From positions 1-6,749 of the forward strand of contig CAIKKV010000377.1 in the NCBI GenBank assembly GCA_903828035.1: a stretch of DNA of 6,749 nucleotides, in the 5' to 3' direction. Positions 6,066 through 6,749 of this stretch are shown in pieces. This stretch comes from an uncultured bacterium (GTDB lineage Bacteria; Verrucomicrobiota; Kiritimatiellia; CAIKKV01). Both the position numbers and the translations under genes were made by a program. Position 1 is the stretch's first letter; each line of letters begins with the position of its first letter. The notes beneath the pieces are model-generated. The model was not told the DNA's origin, ran no database searches, and saw only the letters and a list, made by a program, of their open reading frames with translations.

Positions 6066-6622
6066 TCTTGTTGTGTTCCCAGATATCTTCGCCTGACTAG
6101 TGCCATGCGCTCCCTCAGACCGCCTTCACGAATGAAGGCTTGCTCCAAGCTGCGGATCTGCCGGTCCAGAAGATAATTCGTGACCCGGACTAATCCGAGA
6201 ATGACATTCGCACAAATTTCAGGATCGGCATGTTCGATGCCTTTCTTGAACGTGCCATAAGTTGCGTTAGGCTGCCGATTGAGCTCCCGGAGGCGGTGCA
6301 CATAGGCATGTTCCAGCGGCCATTCCTTCAAGCCCTTTGAGCGAAGAAAATCACGATAGTCTTCGAGGAGTTCTTCGAGGCTGGCCCTCGCCACATTGGT
6401 CAGTTTGATTTCCATTTCTTTCGAGGTGCCAGAGGCCTGGCTGCCTTCGATAATGTTTTGCTTGCCCGACCGGGCCGCCTGGATCATCGGGTCAACCGTG
6501 CGGTCCCGGGGATGAAAGAATCGGTTGCAGAAATAGACGGTTGCATCGTAAACGATCTCCGATTTCCGGTAAGAGGCTAAGGAACGATAGCCGCCATGAG
6601 GGGGAATAAAGGATCCAGGCAT
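6029..6622 (-). CDS. Four-helix-bundle suffix domain protein (23S rRNA intervening-sequence protein relative)
   Basis: 197 residues. Residues about 10-95 show the family pattern: GGYRSLASY (10-18), YDATVYFC (25-32), RTVD (41-44), QAARSGKQNIIEGS (48-61), then KLTNVARASLEELLEDYRDFL (73-93). The ARSGKQNIIEGS and ARASLEELL blocks match the four-helix-bundle proteins first found encoded in 23S rRNA intervening sequences, which are also distantly related to Avd of diversity-generating retroelements. The family is small, basic and helical, and its biochemical role is unknown; nucleic-acid binding is suspected. Residues 187-197 (DLKDKRDLS region) are encoded by the 9-base repeat array and look like added low-complexity sequence. 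The gene is visibly lower in G+C than its neighbours (29 of 60 in 6181-6240 against 45 of 60 in 4021-4080), and related arrays flank it on both sides, suggesting a transferred cassette. ATG 6622 fits the usual short lead before the GGYR motif, but no Shine-Dalgarno precedes it. Confidence 0.8.
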   Translation of the reverse strand: MPGSFIPPHGGYRSLASYRKSEIVYDATVYFCNRFFHPRDRTVDPMIQAARSGKQNIIEGSQASGTSKEMEIKLTNVARASLEELLEDYRDFLRSKGLKEWPLEHAYVHRLRELNRQPNATYGTFKKGIEHADPEICANVILGLVRVTNYLLDRQIRSLEQAFIREGGLRERMALVRRRYLGTQQENDLKDKRDLSP

Positions 6623-6656
6623 TGGAAGATTCCGAATGGCTGGGATCGCAAGGGAG

Positions 6657-6678
6657 TGTCAACAAGGTGCAATTTATA
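6657..6678 (-). promoter_or_regulatory. Upstream region of the four-helix-bundle gene with unpaired promoter-like elements
   Basis: On the minus strand a -10-like TATAAA (6678-6673) lies in an AT-rich patch, and a perfect TTGACA (6662-6657) lies downstream of it. They are in the wrong order to form one promoter. TATAAA has no convincing -35 at normal spacing, and 17 bases after TTGACA there is only CCATTC. Either may be used, and neither reproduces the TAnnCT-plus-7 arrangement of the other genes. The rest of 6623-6707 shows nothing I can assign. Confidence 0.2.
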
Positions 6679-6707
6679 AACTCTAGCTTCCCTTGTCACT
6701 TCAAAAG

Positions 6708-6749
6708 AAGAGACGTAAGGGACCTAAAGGACTTAAGTCCCTTGGGTCC
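6708..6749. repeat. Right 9-base repeat array upstream of the four-helix-bundle gene, cut by the window end
   Basis: Units AAGAGACGT (6708), AAGGGACCT (6717), AAAGGACTT (6726) and AAGTCCCTT (6735), then GGGTCC to the edge, belong to the same 9-base family as the array at 6004-6065. Aligned directly, 6708-6721 matches 6022-6035 at 13 of 14 bases and 6732-6743 matches 6036-6047 at 11 of 12; about one extra unit (6722-6731) sits between them. AAGGGAC (6717-6723) can pair with GTCCCTT (6737-6743) around a 13-base loop. The array probably continues past the window. Confidence 0.8.

Noticed and set aside
6004..6749. CRISPR array
   Set aside because: The units are 9 bases long, contiguous and degenerate, with no spacers and no cas gene.
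6004..6749. 23S rRNA intervening sequence
   Set aside because: The encoded protein belongs to a related family, but no rRNA sequence flanks it; hydF lies directly on one side.

Overview
This is a compact, GC-rich stretch of bacterial chromosome with five protein-coding genes and almost no free space. The most informative genes are hydF (an [FeFe]-hydrogenase maturation GTPase) with a translationally coupled aspartase-family lyase, which point to an anaerobic, probably fermentative bacterium. The four-helix-bundle suffix protein, the large unnamed membrane protein and the promoter style fit a Planctomycetes-Verrucomicrobia-type lineage such as Kiritimatiellota, Lentisphaerota or Verrucomicrobiota. 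That placement is an inference from gene content, not something the sequence proves.

Layout. Positions 61-828 (+) encode a left-handed beta-helix acyltransferase. It runs tail-to-tail, with a 36-base overlap, into an 841-residue multi-pass membrane protein on the minus strand (793-3318). That protein resembles GT-C glycosyltransferases and carries a beta-rich C-terminal domain; both genes probably act on cell-surface glycans. A 105-base divergent intergenic region (3319-3423) then drives an operon on the plus strand. The operon holds an aspartase/fumarase-family lyase (3424-4803) and hydF (4800-6023), joined by an ATGA stop/start overlap. The lyase may supply ammonia for the azadithiolate bridge of the hydrogenase H-cluster, which HydF scaffolds. 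No hydE, hydG or hydrogenase gene is in the window.

The last 750 bases differ in character. A lower-GC gene for a 197-residue four-helix-bundle suffix protein (6029-6622, minus) sits between two arrays of degenerate 9-base repeats (consensus AAGGGACTT), at 6004-6065 and from 6708 to the window end. The left array encodes the last residues and stop codons of both HydF and the four-helix-bundle protein, and it folds into a long hairpin. Together the gene and arrays look like a cassette or small mobile element inserted at the 3' end of hydF. This is the best candidate here for something poorly described.

Regulation. The three native promoter-proximal genes each show a TTG-type -35, a 16-17 base spacer and a TAnnCT -10 placed 7-8 bases before the ATG. 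This predicts essentially leaderless transcripts. The four-helix-bundle gene does not share this arrangement.
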